From: Halomontanus rarus
GTDB lineage: Archaea > Halobacteriota > Halobacteria > Halobacteriales > Natrialbaceae
DNA length: 64,000 bases
Assembly (NCBI RefSeq): GCF_029338335.1
Contig: NZ_CP119796.1
Reading direction: 5' to 3' (one strand)
Below the pieces are notes generated by a model. It was not told where the DNA came from. It did no database searches and saw only the letters and a program-made list of their open reading frames with translations. This document shows, in pieces, positions 16,115 through 24,814 of the stretch. Position numbers and translations under genes: made by a program. Positions within the stretch are counted from its first letter, which is position 1. Every line of letters starts with the position of its first letter.

Positions 16115-16633
16115 CTACTCGAGCATGGCTGCGGCTTCGTCGACCGACAGTTCGCCCTGTTCGACGGCCGTGAGCACCCGCAACACGTTCGGGTCGTGGT
16201 CGGGGCCGCTGTCGCCGAGGTCGTCGAGGGTGACCTTCTTCGACGTGCCGACGAACTCCGCGAAGTCGGTTCCCTCCGCGACGGCGGTCTCCTTTTTGAC
16301 CCGGTAGTTGCCGCCGTCGGTCACGTGCAAGTCGCCGGGGTGGAAGAAGTACCAGTCCTCGCGGTCGAAGCGGACGCCGATTCGTGGCTTCGCGCCGAAG
16401 TTCTGCGAGAAGTAGATCAGCGCCTCGACTTCCTCGCCGGTGAGGTAGATCGGCTTGCCCGAACTGGACTTGGCCTCAACAGCGTAGAAGGTTTCGCCGT
16501 CGCCGGCCAGGACGTCCGGCAGTTCCCGTTCGGTCGCGGAGCCGCTGGCGGGTGCGCGCATGACGGCGAACCCGGCCTCGTCGAGGAGATTGACGAGTTC
16601 GCGCTCGCGTCGATCACCCTTCGCTTGGGACAT
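16115..16633 (-). CDS. hjc: Archaeal Holliday junction resolvase Hjc
   Basis: A 172-residue nuclease that cleaves four-way junctions during recombination. The archaeal Hjc/PD-(D/E)XK core is visible: E in GDRRERELVNLLDEAGF, then SGSATERELPDVLAGDG (catalytic D) and FYAVEAKSSSGKPIYL (the E-x-K pair). A further C-terminal segment (residues about 120-172) is an acidic haloarchaeal extension. The start is ATG 16633 (MSQAKGDRRE). An ATG three codons upstream at 16642 is equally possible, since TTTATTAAC about 25 bases further upstream suggests a leaderless mRNA. It is followed at a distance by a CPBP gene on the same strand. Confidence 0.93.
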   Translation of the reverse strand: MSQAKGDRRERELVNLLDEAGFAVMRAPASGSATERELPDVLAGDGETFYAVEAKSSSGKPIYLTGEEVEALIYFSQNFGAKPRIGVRFDREDWYFFHPGDLHVTDGGNYRVKKETAVAEGTDFAEFVGTSKKVTLDDLGDSGPDHDPNVLRVLTAVEQGELSVDEAAAMLE

Positions 16634-16773
16634 ACGGGTCATTCGTCGAGGCGTGTTAATAAACGGGGCGAACCGCGGGCCTCGAGGTGGAGAGAGGGGA
16701 GCGGCGGAGAGGGTGGGGTGAGATGGGGTGGGGATGAGGGTGAGGGGGAGAAGGCGGCGAGTGAACGTCGCAC

Positions 16774-17598
16774 CTAGAACGGGAGTACCGGAGCGAACTC
16801 GACGACCGCGGCCGTCGCGGTCTCGAGTTCTTCGGGTGCGAAGCGAAGCACGAGGTAGAGGACTCCGAACTGGACGGCGTTGAACGCGGCGTGGGCTGCG
16901 ATCGGGACGAAGAGGTTGTCGGTTTTCGCGTAGAGGGTGCCGAAGATGATCGACCCGCCGAAGACGACGGCGAGCGAGACGCCGATCGCTCCCGCCGGGG
17001 CGAAGCTGCCGTCGGAAACCAGCGCGTAGGAGGGGATGTGGACCAGTGCGAAGATGGCGCTCGCGACGATGACCGCGTTCATACGGCCGAACGCGGCGTA
17101 CAGACGCTTCTGGATGACGTTTCGGAACAGAAACTCCTCCGCGGGGGCGTTCAGCAGGAACACGATGACGATCATCACCAGCACCATGTTCGGATCGTCT
17201 CCGATCAGCGTCATCACCTGATTTTCCGAGGAGGGGAGGTCGAACGCCGTCGCGACGACGTTGACGGCCATTACGAACACGATGCTGCCGAAAATTCCGA
17301 CGAGGACGTAGCGCCAGCCGCGCCACGATGGGACGTCGAGGTCGAGCCAGTCCCAACTTCGGTCCGTCCACCAGAGATACAGACCGCCGGCGACGAAGAA
17401 GCCGAGGAAGTTCAGCGTCAACAGGGCAACTATCGCCGTATTCGACGCGTTTGCCGGCGATTCGAGGAGCGTGGGGTCGAGCAAGAACGCGGGTAGGGTT
17501 GCGAACTCCGCGGTGAGCAATCCCAACAGCGCGAGGCCGATGCCGACGAGAGTCGAACGAACCGGGCCGTCCGCTCGTTGACGCGAAGACGTTTCCAT
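16774..17598 (-). CDS. CPBP-family intramembrane metalloprotease
   Basis: A 274-residue polytopic membrane protein with the three CPBP/Abi motifs in the second half: EEFLFR (near residue 166), FALVHIPSYA and HAAFNAVQFG. These supply the Glu and His residues of the intramembrane active site (family of Rce1-like CAAX proteases and bacteriocin-immunity-like proteins). About seven or eight hydrophobic segments are seen. The start is ATG 17598 (METSSRQRAD), since the upstream extension is Arg/His rich and non-conserved. The substrate is unknown. Confidence 0.9.
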   Translation of the reverse strand: METSSRQRADGPVRSTLVGIGLALLGLLTAEFATLPAFLLDPTLLESPANASNTAIVALLTLNFLGFFVAGGLYLWWTDRSWDWLDLDVPSWRGWRYVLVGIFGSIVFVMAVNVVATAFDLPSSENQVMTLIGDDPNMVLVMIVIVFLLNAPAEEFLFRNVIQKRLYAAFGRMNAVIVASAIFALVHIPSYALVSDGSFAPAGAIGVSLAVVFGGSIIFGTLYAKTDNLFVPIAAHAAFNAVQFGVLYLVLRFAPEELETATAAVVEFAPVLPF

Positions 17599-17818
17599 AC
17601 CGTCTCGTTCACGGGCCGTCCCCTTGGGCGTTCCTCTCCGATGATCGGTGTACCGGCGACCGTGACGTCTCCTGGCTACCGCGAACTGATGCCCGTACCG
17701 ACAACGACACCGCAACCCCCACCGACGCTCCGGCGACCGCGACGACTACACCGACCACCACTGCTCTCGAGACCCTTCGACCGCGACGCCTGCATACCAC
17801 TGCCAGTGACGCCGACAC

Positions 17819-20800
17819 CTACGCTCTTGGGACCGCGACCGACTCGTCCTCGAACAACTGCTCGAGGAGCCGTCGCTGTCCGAGTCTGAGGTGTCGGTTG
17901 ACGGTCGGCTGCGTGACCCCGAGCATCGCGGCGACTTCCTCGCCCGTGCTCTCTCTGGGCCAGTCGAAGAAGCCGGCGAAGTAGGCCGTCCTGAGGACTT
18001 CGAGTTGCCGGTCGGTCAGCGGTTCGACCAGCGAGGTGGTCACCTCGCGTCTGGTCTGGCTGTCCCGTTCGACGTCACGCCGGCCGGTGAGTTCGACCGA
18101 CGGATATCGGTCGCCGAGCGCCTCGACTAGCTCGCGGACGTCGCTGTCCGTCGGGAGGTCGACGACCGCCTCGAGCCTCGTTTCGGTGGCGCGAATCGTT
18201 CGCGGCGTGGCGCCGTATCGGAGGAGTCTCGAGGGGACGGTCGGGCCGGAGACGGTCGCTTCGAAGCGGTATTCGGATTCCTCGTTCTCGCCCTCGCCCT
18301 CGCTCTCACCCTCTCCGTCTGCTCCGGACACGCGCCCCCCGATCGGCCGACAGTCGGTAACGGAGACGAGATTCTCGAGGAACGCGCAGACGGCGTCGGG
18401 ATCGCACCCGGTCGTCGTAAAGAACAGACGCGTTTCGTCGGCCGAATGCGTCGCCAGTCCATCGTACGTGACGCGACAGCCGGTTTTTCGGGCGAGACGG
18501 CCGAGAAACGTCTCCGCACTGTCGAATTCGAGTGCGAGTTCGAGGTGGGTATCGGCGTGGAGCGCCTGTCGGGTATTCACGGCGGTAATCGCGTTCGCGA
18601 TGCTCTCTCCCAGTTCCGCGAACACCGTCCGCTCGAGGTCGCCGAACGTCTTCGACTCCGTCGCGTACACCGTGAGAACGCCGTAGGAGTAATCGTCGAC
18701 GGCGAGCGGAACGCTGAGACAGGAGGCGAAGTCTCGAGCGAGTGCGGCCGTTCGCCAGGCGTCGGTTTGCAGGTCCTCGAGGACGTTCGCTACGACCGTC
18801 GGCCGTTCCGTTCGGACGGTGCTGACGGCGGGTTCCGAACCGCCGGCGGCGGTCGCGTCGAGCGAGATCTCGTCCAGATACTCCGGGTCGGCGCCGGCCC
18901 ACGCTCGCGGGACGAGTTCTGTTTCGCTCACGTCGGGGGCGCCGATCCAGGCGAACGCGACCTCTTCGGTCGCGGCCAGCCGATCGCAGACGGTTTGCTC
19001 GATCTCCGCTCGACTGGTGGCCTCGACGAGCGACCGATCGATCGTTCGGATGATCTCGTTGATCTGGATCTGTCCTCTCAGACGGCGGTTTCGTTCCTGC
19101 AGTTCGAGGTCCCGTTCTCGTAGGCTCGCTTCGCTCTCGAGGCGGTCGAACGCGGCCGCCGCCGTCGCGACGAGCGTCTCGACCAGTCGCCGCATCTCGC
19201 CGTCGATCGTCGACGGCGGGGTGACGACGACGAACACGCCGTGGTCGTCGATCGGGACGGCCAGACCGCTCTGACCCTCGACGTCGTCGGCGTCGACCGA
19301 CTGGCCCGACGACCGTCGTTCACCGTCGGTATCGACGGACCGACCGCCGATCTCGAGGTCGTCGAAGACGGTCTGGCTTCCCGCGACGAACGTGTTCCAG
19401 AGGGCGGAGTCACGGTCGCCGACGGCGATCGAGGGCACGTCGGGTTCGCCCGTGTCGTCAGCACCGGATGGGTCGTCAGTTCCATCGGATCCGCCGATGA
19501 ATCCGGATGTGGCTGCGGCCGGTTCGAGCGCGTTCGTCGCTGTGTCGAGCAGGTAGAGTCCGATACCGGAGACGTCGAGGACGTCGGCGGCGGCGTCGAC
19601 GACCAGTTCGGCGACGTCGGGTTCGGTCTCAGCGTGGAGCAAGTCGCGGGTGGCCTCGTGGAGTGAACTGAGCGCCAGCTCCCGTTCTTTCTGGGCCGTG
19701 ATGTCCTGTATCGAGCCGCGGTATTTGACGAGCCGTCCGTCCTCGTGGATCGGCTCGCCCATGGCTCGCACCCAACGCGTCTCGCCGACTCGAGTGAGCA
19801 GTCGCGCTTCGAAGTCGTAGCTCGTCTCGGTTTCGAGCGCACGCTCGAGTCGCTGGCGCACCCGCTGGCGATCGTCGGGGTGATAGCACTCGAGGACCGT
19901 CTCGAGGTCGAGGTCCGCGTCACGGGGCAGGTCGTGGACGCGATAGAGTTCCTCGGTCCAGATCGAGTCGGGCGGCTCGGACCGCACGTCGAGTTCGAAC
20001 CCGCCGATGTCCGCCATCGCCTGGATTCGCTCGAGCAGGTCGGCCGTCCGCTCGAGTTCCCGTTCGTATCGTTTCCGCTCGGTTACGTCTCGACCGATAC
20101 CGACCACTATCGGGTCGCCATCGATATCCTCGAGACGGGAGGCGACAAACTCGTAGGGGACGGCGTCCCCGCTCTTGGTCAGGTACGGCAGGTCGACGCG
20201 AACGCGCCCCGTCTCGAGGACCGTTTCGATGGCGTCGACGAGCTCGTCCCGGTCGTCTTCACCGAAGAATTCGACGGCGTTCATCGACTCGAGTTCGTCG
20301 TCCGAGTAGCCGGTCACCTCGGTGAGCGTCTCGTTCCAGCGCTCGAGTTCTCCGTCTCGGTCGAGGATGTAGAACACGTCGTCGACGGCGTCGAGGACGT
20401 CGTCGATGTACTCCCGATAGTGTTCCAGTTCCTGCTCGCGTTCGACGCGCTCGGTAACGTCCTCTTGAAAGCCGACGAAGTGGGTGACCTCGCTTTCGCC
20501 GTCGTTTCCGTCTTCGCCGTCGTTTCCGCCTTCGTCTTCGTCTCCGGTTTCGCGTTCGACGTCGCTCTCGCGGTCGGCTTCGACCGGCGCGACCGTCACC
20601 CGGTTCCAGAACGGCGTCCCGTCGCTACGATAGTTGCGGAGTTCGACCGAGACGGATTCTTCCGCGTCGATCGCCGCGCGCAGTTTCGCGACGCGATCCG
20701 GATCCGTCGCCTCGCCCTGCAGGAACCGACAGTTCCGACCGGCCGCCTCCTCGGGTGCGTACCCGGTTACGCGCTCAAATCCCTCGTTCGCGTACACGAG

Positions 20801-21772
20801 AGGGTTATCCGCCCGGTCGGGGTCCGTGATCGTGATGCCGATCGGCGCGGCTTCCATCGCGCGCTCGACGAGTCGGAGGTCCTGTGTGTACTCGCGTCGT
20901 TCGCTCACGTAACTCACCCAGCGAGTCACGAGGTCGACGAACGCCTTTTCCTCGTGGGAGAACGGCTCCTCGCGGGGCTCCCGGTCGACGAAACAGACCG
21001 TTCCGACGAGGTCGCCGTCGACCAGAACCTTTCCGCCCACGTAACATCCGATCGACCACCGCTCGGGGGCCGGGTCCGCGCCCCACTCCCCATCACCGGT
21101 GTCGTGAATCCCCAAAATGTCGTCCGAGGTGATCGTCTTTCGACAGATCGTGTTCGAGAGCGGGGCCTCCATTCCGGCCCGGACGAAGTCACCGCCAGCG
21201 GCAGTCCGAATCTCGAAGCTCCCCGTCGAGTCGTCGATCCGGGCGACGAACCCGGTTTCGACCCCCAGACGCTCGCACCCGAGTTCGAGCAGCGCCTCGC
21301 GTTTCGCCTCGTCGCTCAGGTCCTGACTCGAGGTGATCCGGTAGAGCTCCTTGCGATATCGTTCGCTCTCCAGCGTGCGTCGCTCGCGCGTTCGCAGCGT
21401 CTCCCCCAGTTGGTCGACCGCTCGGGCGAGCGCTCCGACCTCGTCGTCTCGGTCGGTCGGGAGGTCCGCGTCTGCGTCTGCGTCCGCGTTCTCGTTCCCG
21501 CCCGCGACCTCGCCCTCGCCGTCGTCGCCCGCCGCGAGCCGCCGAACTTCGGCCGTCACCCGCTCGAGATCGCTCCTGTCGTCGTCCCGGACGCTCAGTC
21601 CGACGAGGCCGAGCGGAACGGTCCACGGCGGCAGGGCGCTCGCGGCGTCGGTCGTGCTAGCCGCGACGACGACCGCGACTGCAACGGCGGCGAGCATCCC
21701 CGTCAGTATCGTCAGGGAACGGAACGATGTCACCCGTTCGGAACCCGCCCGTCGAATCGAGGGGGTAGCCAT
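17819..21772 (-). CDS. Membrane-anchored LOV/PAS/GAF sensor with bacterio-opsin-activator HTH (Bat-like)
   Basis: A 1317-residue one-component regulator. Two N-terminal hydrophobic segments (about 18-40 and 46-60) and a HAMP-like segment (about 62-130, with an ADADADAD run) come first. Next are a GAF domain (about 150-290), then a PAS domain (about 300-445) containing GRNCRFLQGEATDPD, the LOV signature with the flavin-adduct cysteine near residue 348. Two more PAS domains (about 455-575 and 585-700), two GAF-like domains (about 705-890 and 930-1080) and the Bat-associated domain follow. The C-terminal HTH_10 is at about 1245-1305 (LTDRQLEVLRTAYFAGFFDWP, then VTQPTVNRHLR). No kinase domain is present. 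It may be a blue-light or redox sensing transcription factor. No opsin gene is nearby. It is divergent from a HalOD1 protein and a receiver-PAS protein. Confidence 0.9.
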   Translation of the reverse strand: MATPSIRRAGSERVTSFRSLTILTGMLAAVAVAVVVAASTTDAASALPPWTVPLGLVGLSVRDDDRSDLERVTAEVRRLAAGDDGEGEVAGGNENADADADADLPTDRDDEVGALARAVDQLGETLRTRERRTLESERYRKELYRITSSQDLSDEAKREALLELGCERLGVETGFVARIDDSTGSFEIRTAAGGDFVRAGMEAPLSNTICRKTITSDDILGIHDTGDGEWGADPAPERWSIGCYVGGKVLVDGDLVGTVCFVDREPREEPFSHEEKAFVDLVTRWVSYVSERREYTQDLRLVERAMEAAPIGITITDPDRADNPLVYANEGFERVTGYAPEEAAGRNCRFLQGEATDPDRVAKLRAAIDAEESVSVELRNYRSDGTPFWNRVTVAPVEADRESDVERETGDEDEGGNDGEDGNDGESEVTHFVGFQEDVTERVEREQELEHYREYIDDVLDAVDDVFYILDRDGELERWNETLTEVTGYSDDELESMNAVEFFGEDDRDELVDAIETVLETGRVRVDLPYLTKSGDAVPYEFVASRLEDIDGDPIVVGIGRDVTERKRYERELERTADLLERIQAMADIGGFELDVRSEPPDSIWTEELYRVHDLPRDADLDLETVLECYHPDDRQRVRQRLERALETETSYDFEARLLTRVGETRWVRAMGEPIHEDGRLVKYRGSIQDITAQKERELALSSLHEATRDLLHAETEPDVAELVVDAAADVLDVSGIGLYLLDTATNALEPAAATSGFIGGSDGTDDPSGADDTGEPDVPSIAVGDRDSALWNTFVAGSQTVFDDLEIGGRSVDTDGERRSSGQSVDADDVEGQSGLAVPIDDHGVFVVVTPPSTIDGEMRRLVETLVATAAAAFDRLESEASLRERDLELQERNRRLRGQIQINEIIRTIDRSLVEATSRAEIEQTVCDRLAATEEVAFAWIGAPDVSETELVPRAWAGADPEYLDEISLDATAAGGSEPAVSTVRTERPTVVANVLEDLQTDAWRTAALARDFASCLSVPLAVDDYSYGVLTVYATESKTFGDLERTVFAELGESIANAITAVNTRQALHADTHLELALEFDSAETFLGRLARKTGCRVTYDGLATHSADETRLFFTTTGCDPDAVCAFLENLVSVTDCRPIGGRVSGADGEGESEGEGENEESEYRFEATVSGPTVPSRLLRYGATPRTIRATETRLEAVVDLPTDSDVRELVEALGDRYPSVELTGRRDVERDSQTRREVTTSLVEPLTDRQLEVLRTAYFAGFFDWPRESTGEEVAAMLGVTQPTVNRHLRLGQRRLLEQLFEDESVAVPRA

Positions 21773-21945
21773 ACTACCCGTTCGAGTTGAACAGGGATTA
21801 TTCTACGGCGGTCAAACGCGTGGCCGCCGGCTCGAGTGACGAGGATGCGGGAATCAGCCGGGGCGCCGTCCGTCGGTTTCGATCACGACGCTATACACGT
21901 TACCCCCGATTTCGCGGTCGTACTACGCATATACTGGCCAGTCGG

Positions 21946-22227
21946 ATGCCGGTCGCTCGCGTCTGTCCGACTGTGAACGCACCAACACCCACCCGAACGC
22001 ACGACCCGATTAGTATCCGCGTCGTCACCGCCGTCGCCGAGGCTGCGGGAACCGATCCGATCGATCTCGAGCCGCCGCTGTACCGCTCGATCGATCCGGA
22101 AGCGCTCGACCGGCTCCTGTGTGCCGGACTCGACGGATGGATCCGGTTCGAGTACAGGGGCTACACGGTGACGGTTCGGGGGGACGGAACCGTCTCGGTC
22201 GACGAACCCGCGTCCGGCAACCAGTGA
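21946..22227 (+). CDS. HalOD1 output-domain protein
   Basis: A 93-residue protein matching the halobacterial output domain 1 pattern: ISIRVVTAVAEAAGTDPIDL, then PPLYRSIDPEALDRLL and VTVRGDGTVSVDE. HalOD1 domains occur alone or fused to receivers and are thought to be signalling output modules. The ATG at 21946 is used. A GTG at 21973 would trim nine residues. A TATA-like GCATATAC (about 21926-21933) lies just upstream. Its TGA overlaps the next gene's possible GTG start by four bases, so the two are probably translated together. Confidence 0.85.
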   Translation: MPVARVCPTVNAPTPTRTHDPISIRVVTAVAEAAGTDPIDLEPPLYRSIDPEALDRLLCAGLDGWIRFEYRGYTVTVRGDGTVSVDEPASGNQ

Positions 22228-23180
22228 CCGACAGTGACGCGTTCACTGGTGACGGTATGACCGGAGATAATTCGGCGCGGTCCGGTACGTCGATTCGTGA
22301 CCGTTCTGAGGACCACCGCCAGCGAGTCGACGGGAACGATCCGTCCCGTCTCCCCGCACTCCCGATCGAATCCACGCGCCGTCGAGCACTGAGTCCGAAC
22401 CCGACCTCCGACCCGATCACCGTCTGCTATCTCGACGACGACCCAACCTTCCGCGACCTCGTTCGGACCGCGTTCGAGGACGACGACCGACTCGAGGTCG
22501 GGACGGCATCGTCGCTTCGGGAGTCGACGAGACGCATCGAGTCGATCGATTGCGTGGTCAGCGGAAATGTGCCGACGAGGAACGAAGACGGAACCGAAAC
22601 CGAAACCGAAACCGAGAACCGGACGCTCGAAACCGTTCGCCAGCACAACCCGGAACTTCCGGTCGTCTACTTCGTCGAGGAGTGTAGCGAGGCGATCCTC
22701 ACCCAGCTCTGCTCGACACGGCGAGTCGATTTTCTACAGAAAGGTGCCGACGAAACGACGATGGCGCTTCTCGACTGTCGAATTCGCGCCATCGTCGACC
22801 GGCAGCGACGATCGGCGCTGGCCCGGCGAGCGTTAGTCGCGCTCGAAACCGTCCCGAACGGCGTCGCGATCGTCACGCCCGCCGGGACGTTCGAACTCGT
22901 CGATCGGGTGTTCGCGGCGGAGTTCGGGGCCGATCGCGACGACCTGCTCGGCCGGCCCTGGCACACCGTCTATCCCGACGAGGAGGCTGACCGCCTCAGG
23001 TCGACGGCGCTCCCGACGGTCGAAGACGGCTGGCGGTGGACGGGTCGATGCGTCGGGAGGCGCATCGACGGAACGACGTTCACCGCACGAACCGGTATCG
23101 TAGGCCTCGAGGACGGGGGACTGGTATTCGTCCTCGGTGCGCCGTCCGAATCTCGCTCGAGCGACGGGGACGGCGCGTAG
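22224..23180 (+). CDS. Degenerate response-receiver plus PAS protein
   Basis: A 318-residue protein. Residues about 65-190 look like a CheY-type receiver (TVCYLDDDPTFRDLVRTAFE, then VDFLQKGADETTM). However, the phosphoacceptor position reads DCVVSGNVPTR where SDxxMP is expected, so it is likely not phosphorylated. A PAS domain follows (about 205-310, ALETVPNGVAIVTPAGTFEL). A TETETETE run from hexamer repeats interrupts the receiver loop next to the missing Asp. Start choice: GTG 22224 overlaps the HalOD1 stop as GTGA, while ATG 22257 would be 11 codons shorter. It is probably an accessory partner of the neighbouring sensor system. Confidence 0.82.
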   Translation: MTDSDAFTGDGMTGDNSARSGTSIRDRSEDHRQRVDGNDPSRLPALPIESTRRRALSPNPTSDPITVCYLDDDPTFRDLVRTAFEDDDRLEVGTASSLRESTRRIESIDCVVSGNVPTRNEDGTETETETENRTLETVRQHNPELPVVYFVEECSEAILTQLCSTRRVDFLQKGADETTMALLDCRIRAIVDRQRRSALARRALVALETVPNGVAIVTPAGTFELVDRVFAAEFGADRDDLLGRPWHTVYPDEEADRLRSTALPTVEDGWRWTGRCVGRRIDGTTFTARTGIVGLEDGGLVFVLGAPSESRSSDGDGA

Positions 23181-23201
23181 CCGAGCGCTTCACCGACGAT
23201 C

Positions 23202-24491
23202 TCACGTCCCGTGGTCCCACGAATCCATGTACTCGTGTTGGACGTCGGTCAGGGAGTCGAACGCGACCCCCTCGGCCTCGAGTTTGATCTCGGCGATCTC
23301 TTTGTCCAGTTCGTCGGGGACGTCGTGGACGCCCGCCTCGTACTCGTCGCTGTTCTCGAGCATCTCCCGTACGCAGACCGCCTGCACGCCGAACGACTGG
23401 TCCATGACCTCGACGGGGTGGCCCAGCGAGATCGGTGCGGCGAGGTTGACGAGTCGCCCCTCGGCGATGACGTTGAGCTGACGCCCGTCCTCGAGTTCGT
23501 AGGCTTCGACGCCGTCTCGAGCCTCGTGCCGGTCGACCGCGAGGTCGTCCAGCGCGTCGAGGTCGATCTCGATGTCGAAGTGGCCGGCGTTGGCGAGGAG
23601 GACGCCGTCGTTCATCCGCTCGAAGTGCTCGCGGACGATCACGTCCCGGTTGCCGGTCGTGGTGAGGAAGACGTCGCCGACCTCGGCGGCCTCGGCCATC
23701 GGCATCACGTCGTAGCCTTCCATGTGGGCCTCGAGCGCGCGTCGGGGCTCGACTTCGGTGACGATGACGTTCGCGTTCTGGCCCGAGGCTTTCTTCGCGA
23801 CGCCTTTCCCGCAGTAGCCGTAGCCCGCGACGACGACGTTCTTGCCGGCCCACGAGAGGTTCGTGGTCATCGCGATCGACGCGAGCGAGGACTCGCCGGT
23901 GCCGTGGACGTTGTCGAACAGGCGCTTCATCGGGGTGTCGTTGACCGCGAAGACGGGGTACTCGAGGGCGCCGTCCGCGTCCATCGCACGCAGGCGGTGG
24001 ACGCCGGTGGTGGTCTCCTCGCAGCCGCCGACGATCGAGTCGATCAGTTCGGGGTAGTCCTCGTGGATCGCGGCGACGAGGTCCATCCCGTCGTCGACGG
24101 TGACCGTGGGCTCGTGGCCGATGACGGCTTCGATCGCGGCGTAGTACTCCTCGTCGTCGACTTCGCGTTTGGCGTAGCTCGTGATGTTCTCGTGAGTATC
24201 GAGCGCCGCCGAGACGTCGTCGTGGGTCGAGAGCGGGTTACAGCCGGTGACGGCGACTTCCGCGCCGCCGTCGGCCAGCGTCTCGACGAGGATCGCTGTC
24301 TTGGCCTCGACGTGCATCGCCATGCCGATGCGCTCGCCCTCGAAGGGCTGTTCGGCCTCGAACTCCTCGCCGACGCGCTCTAAGATGGGCATGTGCTGGG
24401 CGGCCCAGTCCATCTTTCGTCGTCCCTCCGCTCGAGCGGTTTCCGCATCGTCCAGTTGCTCGCTGATCGGGGGATACTCGGATTCGGTCAT
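23202..24491 (-). CDS. ahcY: S-adenosylhomocysteine hydrolase
   Basis: A 429-residue cytosolic enzyme that cleaves S-adenosylhomocysteine to adenosine and homocysteine using bound NAD. The NAD-binding motif is VVVAGYGYCGKGVAKKASG (about residues 215-233). Substrate-site signatures are AVNDTPMKRLFDNVHGTGES and NAGHFDIEIDLDAL. The length matches the archaeal/bacterial short form. I use ATG 24491 (MTESEYPPISEQ), as the upstream reading to 24584 is not conserved. An adenosine-nucleoside deaminase gene lies about 1.5 kb away on the same strand. Confidence 0.95.
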   Translation of the reverse strand: MTESEYPPISEQLDDAETARAEGRRKMDWAAQHMPILERVGEEFEAEQPFEGERIGMAMHVEAKTAILVETLADGGAEVAVTGCNPLSTHDDVSAALDTHENITSYAKREVDDEEYYAAIEAVIGHEPTVTVDDGMDLVAAIHEDYPELIDSIVGGCEETTTGVHRLRAMDADGALEYPVFAVNDTPMKRLFDNVHGTGESSLASIAMTTNLSWAGKNVVVAGYGYCGKGVAKKASGQNANVIVTEVEPRRALEAHMEGYDVMPMAEAAEVGDVFLTTTGNRDVIVREHFERMNDGVLLANAGHFDIEIDLDALDDLAVDRHEARDGVEAYELEDGRQLNVIAEGRLVNLAAPISLGHPVEVMDQSFGVQAVCVREMLENSDEYEAGVHDVPDELDKEIAEIKLEAEGVAFDSLTDVQHEYMDSWDHGT

Positions 24492-24814
24492 ACACCGATA
24501 GAGAGTGACCGCGCTCAAAACGGTACCGAAGCCGGTTGACATCGACGGGGTGTGAAAAACGAGTGTCGGCTTCGAATCGTGCATCGAACCGGTTTCGATG
24601 CAGCGCCAAACGATGTCGGTGTCGGTGTCGGTGTACTCGAGATGGCGACCGATGTGGCGGTTACGGCTCCGTTACCGTCCGCAGACGATCGCGCTCGAGC
24701 GTGTTCCGCTGTCGAATGGGTGTCGTTCGACCGACGAACGGGGTGCCTCTGAAAGCTGGTGTTCGTCGGTAGTGGTGTCAACTGCTGTGTCGATTGTCGC
24801 GTTCGCGTGGGTGA
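24492..24814. other. Intergenic region with no convincing gene
   Basis: It holds the ahcY upstream region and a short GTCGGT hexamer run near 24618-24640. All open frames here lack a consistent G/C third-position bias or recognisable motifs. Confidence 0.5.

Noticed and set aside
17599..17818. Thr/Pro-rich frames between the CPBP protease and the Bat-like gene
   Set aside because: They are short, interrupted, and without a convincing start; possibly decayed low-complexity sequence.
19745..21790. A 681-residue plus frame opposite the Bat-like sensor
   Set aside because: The minus strand carries clear PAS, GAF and HTH motifs, so this is a shadow.
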